Notes under the pieces: model-generated | Database searches by the model: none | What the model was told of the DNA's origin: nothing | What the model saw: the letters and a program-made list of their open reading frames with translations, nothing else | Source of the DNA: Aureobasidium sp. EXF-3400 | Taxonomy: Eukaryota > Ascomycota > Dothideomycetes > Dothideales > Saccotheciaceae | Length of the DNA: 57,250 bases | Direction: 5' to 3' | NCBI GenBank assembly: GCA_024195585.1 | Contig: SWBL01000330.1 | Location: 1-57,250 of the forward strand | Shown: positions 45,752 through 56,774 of the stretch, piece by piece | Layout of the letters: every line of letters starts with the position of its first letter | Numbering within the stretch: the stretch's first letter is position 1 | Made by a program: the position numbers and the translations under genes

Positions 45752-46868
45752 TCAGCCTGCCTTGGTTGGCTGGAAGACGCCATCCTTCTCGATAGATTTG
45801 AACACATCTTCAGTGTGCTGCAACACCGCGTCTTTGAACTTTTCAACCCTCAACTTTTGGTAGAACTTGGTCACGTCGTTGACCTCGTTCGTGTACGTCA
45901 CAGAGTAGGCGCCACCACCTTTGACCTTGTTTGTCGCATCCACAACCTCAGCACCACCTTCCAATCCCTTGGGCGCATATCGCTGCCCCGATGCCAGAAA
46001 AAGCAACCTCTGCCCGATCTCTTCGGGTGTCAGATACATGGGGAAAAATCGCGCAAATGGCTTTACGATTTTCCATATGATCTTGAACCACCATGGATAG
46101 TTTGGGTCATCGAAGCCTTTGTGAACGACCAGGCCAGGATACATGTGCGAGCAACTCAACTTGCCGGCGTGTTTGATGGCTAAGTCCTCGAAGTACATGG
46201 TCTTCATGGCAACCGAGTGCGTGCGGCAGTTTGCAAACGAATAGTGCTTGGGTTGATTCAGAGAGAGGTCGTTCGGGTGCAGAGTGCCCATTGTTTCCAT
46301 GCCTCCTGCGTATATCGAAATGATTCTGGCGCCGGTAGGTAAAGCGGAGCAGAGCAGGCTTGGGAGCAAGTTCTTGATGAAGCGCATGCGCGAGTAATAG
46401 AGTAGCGACATCGATTTGTCAAGACCTTCTCTTGTGTCTTGGATCCATCAGTATGTATAGATAACAAGAGAGAGTGACGATCTTACCGATTCGGGGCCCA
46501 AATTCCACTTTGCCTTGAGTCATCACCAACATGTCTATACTGGATGTCTTAGTGGTTTCAAGAATGCTTTTGATCTCGTCGCATGCCTCGTCTACACTGT
46601 GAAGCAAGCTGATGTCGCCACCTTGCACAAAGTGAAACTCAACAGATGAACACAGAGATTTGCACTCAGTCATTATCTGTTGAGCGGCTTTCTCATTGCG
46701 ACCGACGATGATGATTCTCAAGCTAGGTCCATCGTGGCCGTGCGTCTTGCACAGTTCGTGGACTGTAAACTCGCCAATGCCATTTGTCGCTCCCACGAAG
46801 ATGGCTGTAAGTGATTGTTTTTTGATGAATGCGACATTCGCGGCTGTGACTGTTGTGAGCTTGACCAT
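45752..46868 (-). CDS. Atypical SDR-like oxidoreductase
   Basis: A 352-residue Rossmann-fold protein from exons 46868-46487 and 46428-45752. The cofactor motif is clear: TAIFVGATNGIGEFTVHEL, then IIIVGRNEKAAQQIM (an Arg after the second strand, favouring NADP). SSIDMLVMTQGKVEFG replaces the usual NNAG. Splicing gives GPRIEGLDKSMSLLYYSRMRF. In the catalytic region ISIYAGG supplies a serine-poor strand, and the expected Y-x3-K is not obvious: HYSFANCRTHSVAMKTMYF has the Tyr but no Lys at +4. Such fungal SDR-like proteins are common near secondary-metabolite and catabolic genes. Activity therefore cannot be assumed. It lies upstream of the DHA1 transporter gene in the same orientation. Confidence 0.8.
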
Positions 46869-48233
46869 GTTTCGAGGCTTGTAGGTGCTTGAGATCTATT
46901 GCTTGTTAGGAAGCTTGGTGCCGAGATATAGCTTGGATCGGTCGAAGGATGCGCCGATGTAACATGTCCAATTTCCATGATTGTCATGATTGCGAGGTTG
47001 GTTCCTTCGCTGTCGCCATCTCGTCTGCTTTCGGCTTAGGCGCGGACAGTAATTACTCCGAGGTCGACAACATGGTTGTTGATAGAAAATAAGTCATGCA
47101 GCAATGATCAACTCAGCATCGCTTTTCATGAAAAGTCGTTGAAGCCATCTGGTCGCAACACGATCGGAGGCAAGATCTCAGAAGTGCTGTGTAGAGAACG
47201 GGAAATTGATTGCGTGTACGCTTGTTACGCGAGACACCCTGGCCTCAAGTCAACAAGTCATTTTGTCAGTCGGAGAAGGTGTCATGGTCGTCTTGTTGAC
47301 ACAGTGCAAGCAAATCGGCTCAGATCGCAAGACAAGGACGTAGAGCCACTATCTCTTGAGTTAATCAAATTCGAAAGCTGGCTTAGCATGCCAGTGTCGG
47401 GGTAAAAAGTGGTATGAAAGCTGGAGAGTAGGTTCTGCTCAAGAATCTCCAGACGCTCAACGACGCTGATCGAGAGTATCGTACGCTGGCAAAATGGTAA
47501 GTAGAAAAGCAAAGAGTTTTATTCCTCTGGTCAAGCCGCCGACAGGCTTACTTCCGACCATTGAAAACGGGTATGATCAAGCGCAAGATCAATGGACCCC
47601 TGAGAAGAAAAGCCGGGGGTTGTCGTTAACGCGCTCGTAAGCAGGAAGCTGAATCCGGCCCCCCTCTCCGGAGGTGGCGGTAACACCGCCCGTCTTACCA
47701 ATACCCCCTCTGCTCTGGGAAGCTCGAGACACCGACGCACCATGGTGAACTGAGAAGGACTGTGCCGGCTGTCAAAATTTTCCAAGAAGGGTTCCAATCT
47801 TCTATGTCTTTTGGTCATTTTTCGAATTTGCTGATGGCGGGTGTTTGTACCGGGACCTCAAGAATAGCACACTAATCTGTTGGCTTCGCTATCTTTGTCC
47901 ATCTTCCAGCCCGCCGTTGTAAGCCTTCCGCTCAACACGAACCCCATTGCAGCTGAAATCCACCTATCTTCGTGTAAGATTGTGGCTTCGATTTTCCCCC
48001 TTTGCAATGCTCCAGATGTAGGTTAAACTGATTTAACGCTTCCACTTGACATATTTTTGGTCATGCGAGCCCCATTCTCCTTTCGAGACCGTTGTGTCAA
48101 TGTCTCTCGTAGCATGGGTAGCAACCCTTAAAGCATCCACTGTTCCACTTTTCCTGAATCCCTCTTCTTGTTCTTCCCTTTGTATATCCGACCTCCACAA
48201 AGGCAAACACGGGAAGTCTTTGCTGTTGCGACC
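46869..48233. other. Intergenic region
   Basis: About 1.4 kb. A 95-codon minus frame at 47531-47818 is Pro/Arg/Leu-rich without a domain and is not accepted. The last 150 bp before the GT8 gene are pyrimidine-rich, consistent with a promoter and leader. Confidence 0.4.
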
Positions 48234-49274
48234 ATGGTTGTCTTTAGTACGCGCATTCTGATCTTTGCGGCAGCCATTGCCACTGGCATTCTCTTCATAT
48301 TCGGCGCGTACAGCCAAGGCGTTACGACGACAGATGTGTCCAACCTTGCCGACAAAATCACAGCGCATATCCCCGGCGGCGGGTCATCGCAGAAACTGGC
48401 TTACATGACTCTCCTTACAAACACCATGAACGCACCCGAGAATCCGAGCGATGATCACTACTTCATGGCCACCCGTATCCTGGGATACCAACTCATGCAT
48501 CAACCAAGCACCAAGACGCAGAAGAACATCCCGTTCGTCGTGCTGGTCACCAACGATGTTCTTCAAAACAGACGGGAATTGCTTGTTGCCGATGGCGCGA
48601 TCGTCATAGAAGTCGAAACTGTCGATGTCGACACTTCCTGGGTGCACGGCGAGATGCCCCAGTGGAAAGACTTGATGAACAAGCTGCGCGCATGGGAGTT
48701 TGTCCAATACGAGAAAGTCGCTTTCCTGGACGGCGATTTCATTCTGAACCGCTGTATGGACGGCATGTTTGATGATTCGGCGACTGAGCAAACTCCTCTG
48801 GTCAAGACGAACACCTTGCCTGAGGATGAAGGCCAATTACCCGAGACTTACGTTCTTGCGACCGTGGCAGAAGCAAACCCTTTCCACAAATACCCTCCCA
48901 AGGCCGAGAACAACGACTACAAAGATCCAAACTACTTCAACGCGGGCTTTTTCATTTTCAGGCCTGACGTCAAGCTCTTCTCGCATTTTCAAAAGATCTT
49001 GACGTTAAAAGATCGATTTGATCCCAAATACATGGAGCAGAATCTGCTGAATTATGCGTTCAGAAGGGAAGGCCAGATGCCGTGGGTCGAGATGGAGGGA
49101 AGCTGGCACATCAGATTCCCGAGTGTGCATGACAAAGAGTCAGGCGTCGCAAGTATGCATGACAAATGGTGGAGTGCCCATATGGACAAAAAGCTGCAGC
49201 CATACTATGACTCGATAAGGTGGAAGATGGAAGGATATTATGAGGCCAGAAACGACTCTTTGTCTGCTTCGTAA
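48234..49274 (+). CDS. GT8-family glycosyltransferase (glycogenin-like), type II membrane protein
   Basis: Intronless, 346 residues. A single N-terminal hydrophobic helix (about residues 8-25, ILIFAAAIATGILFIFGAYS) acts as signal anchor, pointing to a Golgi/ER lumenal enzyme. The GT8 fold is recognised from AYMTLLTN at the first strand, RILGYQLMHQP, NIPFVVLVTNDV, then KLRAWEFVQYEKVAFLDGDF, where DGD is the metal-binding DxD. NYFNAGFFIFRPDVKLFSHF and EQNLLNYAF are the usual downstream blocks, with WHIRFPS and the final HDKWW near the nucleotide-sugar site. The first true ATG is at 48234. The donor sugar is probably UDP-linked; the acceptor is unknown. Confidence 0.88.
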   Translation: MVVFSTRILIFAAAIATGILFIFGAYSQGVTTTDVSNLADKITAHIPGGGSSQKLAYMTLLTNTMNAPENPSDDHYFMATRILGYQLMHQPSTKTQKNIPFVVLVTNDVLQNRRELLVADGAIVIEVETVDVDTSWVHGEMPQWKDLMNKLRAWEFVQYEKVAFLDGDFILNRCMDGMFDDSATEQTPLVKTNTLPEDEGQLPETYVLATVAEANPFHKYPPKAENNDYKDPNYFNAGFFIFRPDVKLFSHFQKILTLKDRFDPKYMEQNLLNYAFRREGQMPWVEMEGSWHIRFPSVHDKESGVASMHDKWWSAHMDKKLQPYYDSIRWKMEGYYEARNDSLSAS

Positions 49275-49442
49275 GATATTTGTGTAATTATGATTTGTTC
49301 GATATCTTCCCGGATGATTACCTATTCTTGATTTGCCATTTGCGTTCATGCATTGATGTAGAGCCAGAGGTGGAAGTTTTAGTCAACCAGCAGATACTCT
49401 TGGTAGATCCAGTCCAGGAGCTCAAAGCCAATTGATATCAGT

Positions 49443-50430
49443 TTAGCATATGCCAGGGAGCACTACGAAGCGCTTATGCTTATATGCATTCGGAAACTCA
49501 ACTCTGTAGCGCTTCTCTTTCTTCCATGCCCAAGATCGCATCTGCACGACGCCAACAAGGATGAAGAGTAGGACTGCTTAGCTTCTGCTGATGATCAGGA
49601 TGCCCATCCATGCAATGGTCTCATACATGTAATTGGGACAAGTGACCCAGCCAAATCCAATGCCTTGTGGTATGCGCCGCTCAACAGTGCCTTTGGGTCT
49701 GAGATTACGTAAGATCAGGTGAACGTACAAGTTTCCTGATTCTCCAGCCAGGAAGACAAGCAAGCCAAGATAGTCGCTAATTCGAAGCCCGTTCTCAGCA
49801 GCGTGGATCGGCGTATAGAAGGCCCAAGCAAGCAAGACTTCAGAGAGGATCCAGTAATGGAAACTATTTTTGAATATATTCCGCAAAGGCATCGTTGCAT
49901 TGGAGAAGCGATGAACGAAAATTGTCTCTAGCTCGCGTTTGATGAAATGCGTCATGATGAGTACAAGCAGAAGAGTCTGAACAGAAGCAGGCGTCGAGAG
50001 CCGCAAGCTGTAGATCAAGGGATGCGCAACAAGCGCACCAGCGTATTCGATGATGTACACATCGCGCCAGGAGATCTGAGGTCCTGTGTCATGTATTTTG
50101 AGATTAAAAACAATGGAAGGCAATTGGCAAGTCAAAGTAACATACCCAGGTCTTTCACAAAGATCTCATCTGTATCACTCAATTCACATCTCTTTTGTGC
50201 GATTTTGATGACTCCCGTTCCGTCACGCTTCGTCGATATGCGGAGACGATGTTCCAAAAGACCAGTTCTTGAAGCGATTACGCAATATAAACCTTCGGCA
50301 GTCCAGGATGTTTGCTCTATTTGGTAAGGTAGACCCGGTATGGCCCTGCCTGCGTGGATGCCAGCATGTATAGGCGATGATCAAAGTTTTGTTGTTCGTT
50401 ACCTCTACTACTCACTTTGATGGCCGACAT
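49443..50430 (-). pseudogene. TSC13-like very-long-chain enoyl-CoA reductase with one in-frame stop
   Basis: Homologue of the ER enoyl reductase that completes fatty-acid elongation. Exons on the minus strand are 50430-50403, 50349-50146 and 50083-49443. The first exon is only nine codons plus one base; splicing yields MSAIKVSSRGRAIPGLPYQI, the ubiquitin-like N-terminal region. Then come FVKDLGPQISWRDVYIIEYA, FIKRELETIFVHRFSNATMP and KNSFHYWILSE. The C-terminal block QMRSWAWKKEKRYRVEF and HKRFVVLPGIC is also intact. However, TAA at 49580-49578 (codon 246) interrupts the last membrane helix after GILIISRS, with AVLLFILVGVV continuing in the same frame. If genuine, the product lacks the final 44 residues. 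This may be a second, dispensable paralog. Confidence 0.8.
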
Positions 50431-50898
50431 CGTCACGAAAAAGACATCCAGGGATATAGAGGTTTATTGGAGAGAACAAGTGTCTTTCTTTCGTATCGTT
50501 CGATCACATCACATGGGTTTCCCTTGGCGAATCCTTGGCGTATCCTTCGGAGTTGTAGATGGGACTTCTGTGATCGAGCAAACCTGAGGCTTCTCATGGT
50601 CGTCCATGGTGAAGGAAATTACACACAGCGACCAAGAGCTCTCCAATGACATCGATCTATCTACAGAGCTGCTCGGACCCTGAGTCATAGTTCCTCATCC
50701 TGGCGTAAGGCAAGGGCGCTTATCGGCGCGCGGACCTTTCGCGGCTGCCTGATCTGATGATGTTTCAAGTGCTTACCGCTCGCTTCGTGCCACTGTCCAC
50801 CAAAGTTGAAGACCAATTGTGTTTTTTTGTCTTCGCATTAATACCTTCTCGCTTGTAGTCTCAACAATTCGAGGTCTTTGCCCAGTGCATTAGTCACG
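50431..50898. other. Intergenic region
   Basis: About 470 bp between divergent genes (TSC13-like on minus, first small paralog on plus). No extra gene is visible. Confidence 0.4.
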
Positions 50899-51547
50899 AT
50901 GCATGGCACTCGTTCCGCGCAAAGGCGTCTCGTCCGCCGGCAATCATACCAGCACGATGGAAGGACGACTTCATTAACCCTTGCTCGGCAAACTAAGATC
51001 CGTATGCCAATGATGGATGTCGAAACCACATTCACAGCTCTTTTTGTGCTTGGCGACGACGTTCCTAACAATGTAAGGTTCTTCTCCGACGCGACTACTA
51101 TGGAGAAGCTTCTCAAATTGATGCGTTATTCAGATGATCAATGGCTTTCTGGAACAGGTCAACAAAGAGTCACAAGTTCACAACATTTGGCTCGCAGACA
51201 GTCCGATTCCGGATGGCCTGACGGACGAAGATGGAGAAGCGACTGTTCCTCCGATAGACGCAAAATGGCAATCAGCCTTCTTTGGCAATACAGTCGAACA
51301 GGCCTTTGAGTTCCTTGCCACAGTTCCTATCCAGAAATCACTGAACAGGACATACATAATCGTTCTGGACGGAGCTCTGTATGAACAAAAGAATTGGGTC
51401 GTGCTCCATCGAATCGACGAAGAAGGCGAGATCACGTCGGTCCCTTGCGCAGCACACATGTGTATGGTATACATCGATTCGTACACATGGGACCGTTGGC
51501 CAGATCACTTGAATGCCTGGCGCAAACATTGCAGGCCAATCTTCTAG
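50899..51547 (+). CDS. Tandem small-protein family, copy A
   Basis: First of three adjacent paralogs, 195 residues, from exons 50899-51072 and 51134-51547 (phase-0 intron of 61 bp). Exon 1 ends in a hydrophobic block TTFTALFVLGDDVPNN. Exon 2 contains the family blocks HNIWLAD, TVPPIDAKWQSAFFG, VEQAFEFLATVP, NRTYIIVLDGALYEQKNW and IDSYTWDRWPDHLNAWRK, ending RPIF. No signal peptide or membrane helix is seen, so it is probably soluble and cytosolic or nuclear. The mixed beta/alpha pattern suggests one compact domain. I do not recognise the family. Position, orientation and intron are shared with copies B and C. The upstream frame beginning at TTG 50878 is not used. Confidence 0.72.
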
Positions 51548-51945
51548 TCCTCAAAGTCCCATTTGGTCTCAGCCAGAATATGATTCCGAACAAACTTTCG
51601 CAAGATCACACTCGGTCAATCTTCTCATCGGCGACACGTCAACAGCAAAACCATATCGCTAAGCACACACCTGCGGTTGTATAAAACCTACCTGTATGCA
51701 TAACATCAGGAATATTTCGAGTGCATCGACTTTACGGGCAGCCGCCACAACTTCCGCCGGCCTGCCAAGCGGCGGCTAGCTCGCGCCTGAGACGCGTCTG
51801 CCTGATATGTTGTTTCAGATCCATGTCGCCTTTGGTGCTGCACTCAGAACATCGATAGTTCGAATCATCCTTCTTTTCGATTCTACCTCATCTTGACTTC
51901 TACGTTTGGGGCCGTTGGAAGTCGCTTTCTAACAGATGATCGAAG

Positions 51946-52576
51946 ATGGGAAGACCACATTTCGTACAGGATATTCCACCTCGCCGACTGCCTTTCCACC
52001 ACGAAGAAGCGATGCTCCCTTTGACTGTTGCTCGACAGACAGACATCAGTATGCCGCAGCTAGACGAAGAGAGTCTTTTCACTGCGCTTTTTGTTCTGGA
52101 CCAAGACATGCCCATCCAAGTAAGATCACTCCTCTGGTGGCTGCTCCATAACTCACCAGCATCAGGTGATTAATGAATACTTGAATAAAGTCATCCAGCA
52201 CTCGAATGTCTACAACCTCTGGGTTGCAGGGACGACTCAAGAAGGTCTGACAGATGAAGACGACGATGCAACAATTCCACCCATGGACCCAACATGGCTA
52301 TCTCCTTTCATCAATAAGTCGGTCGAAGATGCGTTTGCATATCTTGCCACTCTTCCTCTCGACCTGTCAGTCAACAGAGAATATCTCGTCGTTCTAGACA
52401 AGGTGCTGTATCAGCAGAAGGGGTGGATCATCATCTATCGTATCGATGAGAAGGGAGTCATAACTTGTATACCTTGCACAGCGCATATGACTCTGACATA
52501 TCTGAACTCCTACCTCTGGCATCGTTGGCCCGCTTATCTCGAAGAATGGCGCAAGGAGGGTAAGCCAGTCTTCTGA
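51946..52576 (+). CDS. Tandem small-protein family, copy B
   Basis: Second paralog, 194 residues, from exons 51946-52119 and 52166-52576 with a 46-bp phase-0 intron at the same site as in copy A. Exon 1 is exactly 174 nt, as in copy A, and ends ESLFTALFVLDQDMPIQ. Exon 2 opens with VINEYLNKVIQ and has VYNLWVAG, TIPPMDPTWLSPF, VEDAFAYLATLP, NREYLVVLDKVLYQQKGW and LNSYLWHRWPAYLEEWRK, ending KPVF. It is the most diverged of the three in the middle region. No targeting signal is visible. The gap to copy A is about 400 bp. Confidence 0.72.
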
Positions 52577-53041
52577 CATTTACAAGCTTGGATCGAAAAT
52601 GCAGACAGTTGTCTTTTGTTGTACTTGGACTGTCAAAGTCGCACTCCAATCAGACATGATGTAGAGAGACTCGGAGGCGTTATCCTTGATCGATGCCGGA
52701 TCCGCCGTGGATTAGCGGATAGCATCCAATGAGCGTGTTTCAAGAAATAGGAATTGTGGATGACAATATGCAGACATTGAGACCCACAAGATGAACGACA
52801 ATTTGGATTGATTGGACCTTGAGCTTCGCGCAAGTTCTGAGGCGACCTCAAAAGCCGAGACGCCAAGATGTTTCAGGTCTGCCTATCCTCAAAATACCAT
52901 TGTCCAGAAGACTCGGCGGTTGCCTAAAGATCTAAGCGTCACGCAAATCGTAGAAGGACCGCGCCCACATCTGTCATCTTCAAATGTTCCGTGCTCACCT
53001 ATCCATACATCCTGCTTAGCTCATCGATAAAACCAATCGGA

Positions 53042-53652
53042 ATGACCTTGAGTTCGGCTCATACTGAGCAGACTTTGCAATATACTCGATGCAGAGAGAC
53101 GACAATTCAAATGCCGATGCTGGGTGAAGAGACTCATCTCGCTGCGTTCTTCGTGTTAGATCTTGACACACCTGCCGAAGTAAGAAACTGTCGCAATAAG
53201 CAACACAGAGATGCTGATAGCCGGTTGTACAGATGATCAACGAAGTACTTGAGAAGGTCTACGATGAGTCGGGCGTATATCATCTATGGCTTGCGGACGA
53301 TAAACCAGACAGCCTTCCAGACGATCACGATCGCGCCTCTGTCCCTCCCATACCATCAACTTGGCAGTCGTCATTTGCAGGACAAAGCATCGAACAAGCC
53401 TTCGAATTCTTGTCTACCCTGCCTGTTGATACAGATGTGTCTATCAACAGGACATACATCGTAGTCCTTGATCCGGAGCTTTACAAGACTAGAGGCTGGG
53501 TCGTAGTGTGCAAGATAGACGAGAATGGAACCATCACCACGGTGCCTTGCGCGGCAAAGAACCCAATTCTACATATCGATTCGTACTCGTGGCACCTTTG
53601 GCCACAGTACTTGGATAGATGGCGAGGAGAGGGACGTCCGTTCTTGCGGTAG
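53042..53652 (+). CDS. Tandem small-protein family, copy C
   Basis: Third paralog, 185 residues, from exons 53042-53179 and 53233-53652 with a 53-bp phase-0 intron at the conserved site. Exon 1 is twelve codons shorter than in A and B and ends THLAAFFVLDLDTPAE. Exon 2 has VYHLWLAD, SVPPIPSTWQSSFAG, IEQAFEFLSTLP, NRTYIVVLDPELYKTRGW and IDSYSWHLWPQYLDRWRG, ending RPFLR. It carries a three-residue insertion (DVS) before the NRTY block. The upstream frame to 52991 starts with GTG, so the ATG at 53042 is used. The xylanase gene is convergent on its 3' side. Confidence 0.72.
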
Positions 53653-53932
53653 ATCATAACTTCTGCAAGCAGACCACGATATTCCGCATCCAAACCGTAA
53701 CGCTCAAAACTTGCTTGATCATTCCGGGACAGAGATAGTGTGTTGAAGGGGAGCAGAGAATCATAACTAACAGCAACTAGCGCTTGCTTTGATGATATTT
53801 TATGAGTTGATGGACGAAAGATCGTGATGTTGTAGCTTCAAGCCTTCATGGGTCCAGCAACTATAACATCAGATGTCGTTAACAACGTCAAAACTCATAG
53901 TGTTGTATAACTCCAATAACACATTGCGAAAT

Positions 53933-54749
53933 TTAAAGAATGGTGACAGAAGAAGAACCGGTGCTCTCATAGCCCTCGGTGGCCATGATCTGGTAGTTAA
54001 AAGTACCGAGGTCCTGAAGATACTGTCAGTTCAAGAAAAGTTGATGCAGCTCTGGAATCAGACTCACCAAGCCCAAGGAAGCCCAAGCGTTGATGTGGTT
54101 CTGGAAAGTGATGGTACCACTAGTACGCTTGGTCTGACGCACCGAGAGATACTGGTGGAATGTGGCAGTTCCCTGGATCGAGGGTGCGTTGGTACGCGTG
54201 GTTTCGTAAATATCGTAGACACCACCATCAGTGGTAACCTGTATCGCTTCATCAGCATCAATCTGCGGCATTCGAGTATTATTTGCGGTGTCTCACGGTG
54301 CCCAGATGAGTTCCAGCACTTCCAGGATTGTAGGTGCCATAGGTCTCGATGACATAGTATTCGACGAGGGGTCCAGTGGTCCAACCATAGAGAGCAATCA
54401 GACTGTCATTATCAGCATCTATAGATCCGGAGTAATTGATGGTACTGCCTAGGGGTCAGTCAAATTCCTGAGAGCGAAGATGTCGAACCTACCGAGCGGC
54501 ACCAGTCGCCCAACCGATGCCAGCAACAACGTCGGTATTGGCGCTGGTCCATTGCAAGTTGTAAGTGCCAGTTCCAATAGTGAAAGTGTCGGAGCCGGTC
54601 TCAACATAGTTGGAGAAGTAGTAACCGCCGTAGTTGCCAGTTTGGTTGTCAGTGATCGTCTCACTACGCTTCTTGATGTCGCTGACAGGAGCGGCGAATG
54701 CAAGAGCGGCGCATGCGGATACAAAGAAGATGTTCTTGAACGAAGGCAT
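53933..54749 (-). CDS. GH11 endo-1,4-beta-xylanase
   Basis: Secreted xylan-degrading enzyme of 218 residues. Minus-strand exons are 54749-54493, 54444-54297, 54238-54068 and 54013-53933. The signal peptide ([19 protein letters not shown]) is followed by a short propeptide ending in KKR, a likely Kex2 site. The jelly-roll landmarks are all present: [24 protein letters not shown], then [18 protein letters not shown] with the nucleophile Glu in [37 protein letters not shown], and near the end [16 protein letters not shown] with the acid/base Glu. Fungal GH11 enzymes are about 200-230 residues, so it is complete and has no carbohydrate-binding module. Confidence 0.93.
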
Positions 54750-54835
54750 AGTGGAGAGTTTGAATCACAAATCCTGTAGACCTGATGTTGTCGAGCTGAT
54801 ATCATCCTTTGTCGGAGAGGATATTGATGCGGTAC

Positions 54836-54840
54836 TTATA
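54836..54840 (-). promoter_or_regulatory. Possible TATA box of the xylanase gene
   Basis: On the minus strand TATAA lies about 88 bp upstream of the xylanase start codon, a plausible core-promoter position for a secreted hydrolase. Confidence 0.4.
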
Positions 54841-55824
54841 AACAAAGGGCAGATCGTTCTGGCATTGACGTGCTGGGATTGTCATTTTTGAAGATCGTTC
54901 CCGTTTCTCTTGAGTTTGATATCTGGCTAAATTCGCGAACCCGCGGACGACTGACTCACGACGTCCGATATAGGGCTTGATCATTTACGGGCCCGGCCAG
55001 CTTAAGCACGTCGTACACTCGGGCCAGTTACAGTACCGGCAAAGAGTGTATGCGCAATTCAAGCCTTTACAGATGCAAGCAAGCAGCGACAAGCTTTGCC
55101 AAAGTTCCCGTAGCGACTGCAGGCTAAACAAAGGCGGAGAAGCAGTTTAAACAAGCTTCGCTTGCGGTCGATCACGCGGTGGCCACGTCTCCAGAAAGTC
55201 ACCCATCTTTCCGTGTCTCCGTGGTGGATAATCAAAACTTGAAGGTCGGTCAATCTATTCTTGCATAACCTTCTATCAATTTTGAGCTTACTGCAGCAAC
55301 ATCTGATCATGTACAATGGTCAACGGGGTTCGGTTCCACCAACGAATGGTTATGCCCACATCACGACCCCACATTCCCCATAGCGGCTGAGGCGGGGTTT
55401 CGCGCGGCATGCTCGAGACTTTCTAGGGCTTCGCTCTCAAGCTGTTCGGCCGCTCGTTGTATGTCCATACTTCGAGCACATGCAATGCACTGTCCGGGTA
55501 AATTGATCAAGATCGATTAGTTGCATTAATCTGTCTCGAACATATCCTAGCGGGATGTCGTGCTTGATCGAGCATCAGTCCAGTCCCCTAACCTCAACTC
55601 GGACGGGAAACTATCACCGAGAAGCAATGCTGTGTGATATATCTCCAAGCTTACACGTTCGAGAAAGTGAGTGGTGGTCAAACGCTCTCTGGCAATGTCC
55701 TGGGTTCTTTTCTCATGTCTCGAGCCTGCCAGAGTGATCGCGACAACTTGATGACAAACTGGGTTAAGAGTTGTGCTTGAGATTGCGGAATCGCCAGAAA
55801 ATCTGATGATCAGATATCTGGTGC
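54841..55824. other. Intergenic region
   Basis: About 1 kb containing the xylanase upstream region and sequence 3' of the amidase remnant. Short open frames only, with no recognised gene. Confidence 0.4.
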
Positions 55825-56765
55825 TCAGCGGGCCCCAACAACAATCTCGATACCTCTGGCAAATTGAAACAGCGCTTGCTCGTGGTACTCGTAGCTAACA
55901 AGTTCCAACCCGACGGGGAGTCCATCTCCTGTGAAGCCTACAGGGACCGTTATCGCAGGCAAGCGAGCCTGACTTGCCAGCAAGGTATTCACTGGAAAGT
56001 CCCAACAGCTAGGGAAACGACCGTTCGTAGCATCTTCATGCTTTGGAGGCGGGATTTGTACATCTGGAAATGCCAGAGCATCGAGGTTGAGTGAAGCCAT
56101 CAGAGAGTCCAGCTTTCTCTTGAACTCATCCCGATCGAGGATCTTGGGAAGATACTCTAGATCTTGTAGAGGATCAAGCGGGCCGTGTGTGATCTGGGAC
56201 GTGAAACTGAGGAATTCTTCGGACGCCTCTGCGGGCACAATGTCGGCTACGTCTTGAGGGAGGTGGGGTTTTGTTGCAAGAAAACTGTTGATGTCTGTTC
56301 TCGACCGCTGCAGATATGTCGGTGTAAAGGTCATATAATGCTCAAGTTTGTCAAGATGAACGTCCATAAATGTTGTACCCTGTTCCTTCAAGGCCGAAAA
56401 TGCTTTATTGATGACTTGGTTTACAGCCAGACAATGCGAGTCCGAGTCTGGTCCAAAGAGCTGTCTCACAACGCCAATCTTGGCTTGACGTATGCTGCTC
56501 AATCCCTGATCCAGATTTGACGCATAGCTGCCCCCGATAGGCAAGCCCAGACTCTTCGCCAGAGCTGCTACGCCAGTGTAATTATCTTGAGGATCGAAGC
56601 CGACCATGCAGTCGAAGAAGAGAGCACAATCCTGGACGGTGCGTGCAACAGGGCCAGGCGTGTCTTGCACCTTAACAAGTGGACAAAACCCTGACCTGCT
56701 AACGAGTCTAGGGGTGGGTCTAAGTCCCACCAGATTAGTAAAGCTAGTAGGACAACGAACACTGC
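55825..56765 (-). pseudogene. Amidase-signature hydrolase lacking its 5' part
   Basis: 312 C-terminal codons of an amidase-signature enzyme. The piece starts at GSVRCPTSFTNLVGLRPTP, i.e. at the catalytic serine motif (GGSxR in relatives), and continues with VSRSGFCPLVKVQDTPGPVA, PPPKHEDA and the C-terminal LPAITVPVGFTGDGLPVGLE. The catalytic Lys, the cis-Ser and the Gly-rich loop, all N-terminal of this point, are absent. The sequence immediately upstream is a good acceptor (tgtttctag at 56774-56766), so the missing exon(s) would lie in the AT-rich block, where no amidase-like coding can be read. One substitution, RPTPRLVSR where relatives have RPTPGLVSR, is a G-to-A type change near the border. 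Confidence 0.78.
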
Positions 56766-56774
56766 CTAGAAACA

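Noticed and set aside
32965..46868. A polyketide or peptide secondary-metabolite cluster
   Set aside because: Transporters, regulators and SDRs are present, but no PKS, NRPS, terpene synthase or similar backbone enzyme is in the window.
47531..47818. 95-codon minus frame
   Set aside because: Pro/Arg/Leu-rich, no homology recognised, no splice partners.
48168..48233. Longer N-terminus for the GT8 enzyme
   Set aside because: The extension begins at TTG, and the ATG at 48234 directly precedes the signal anchor.
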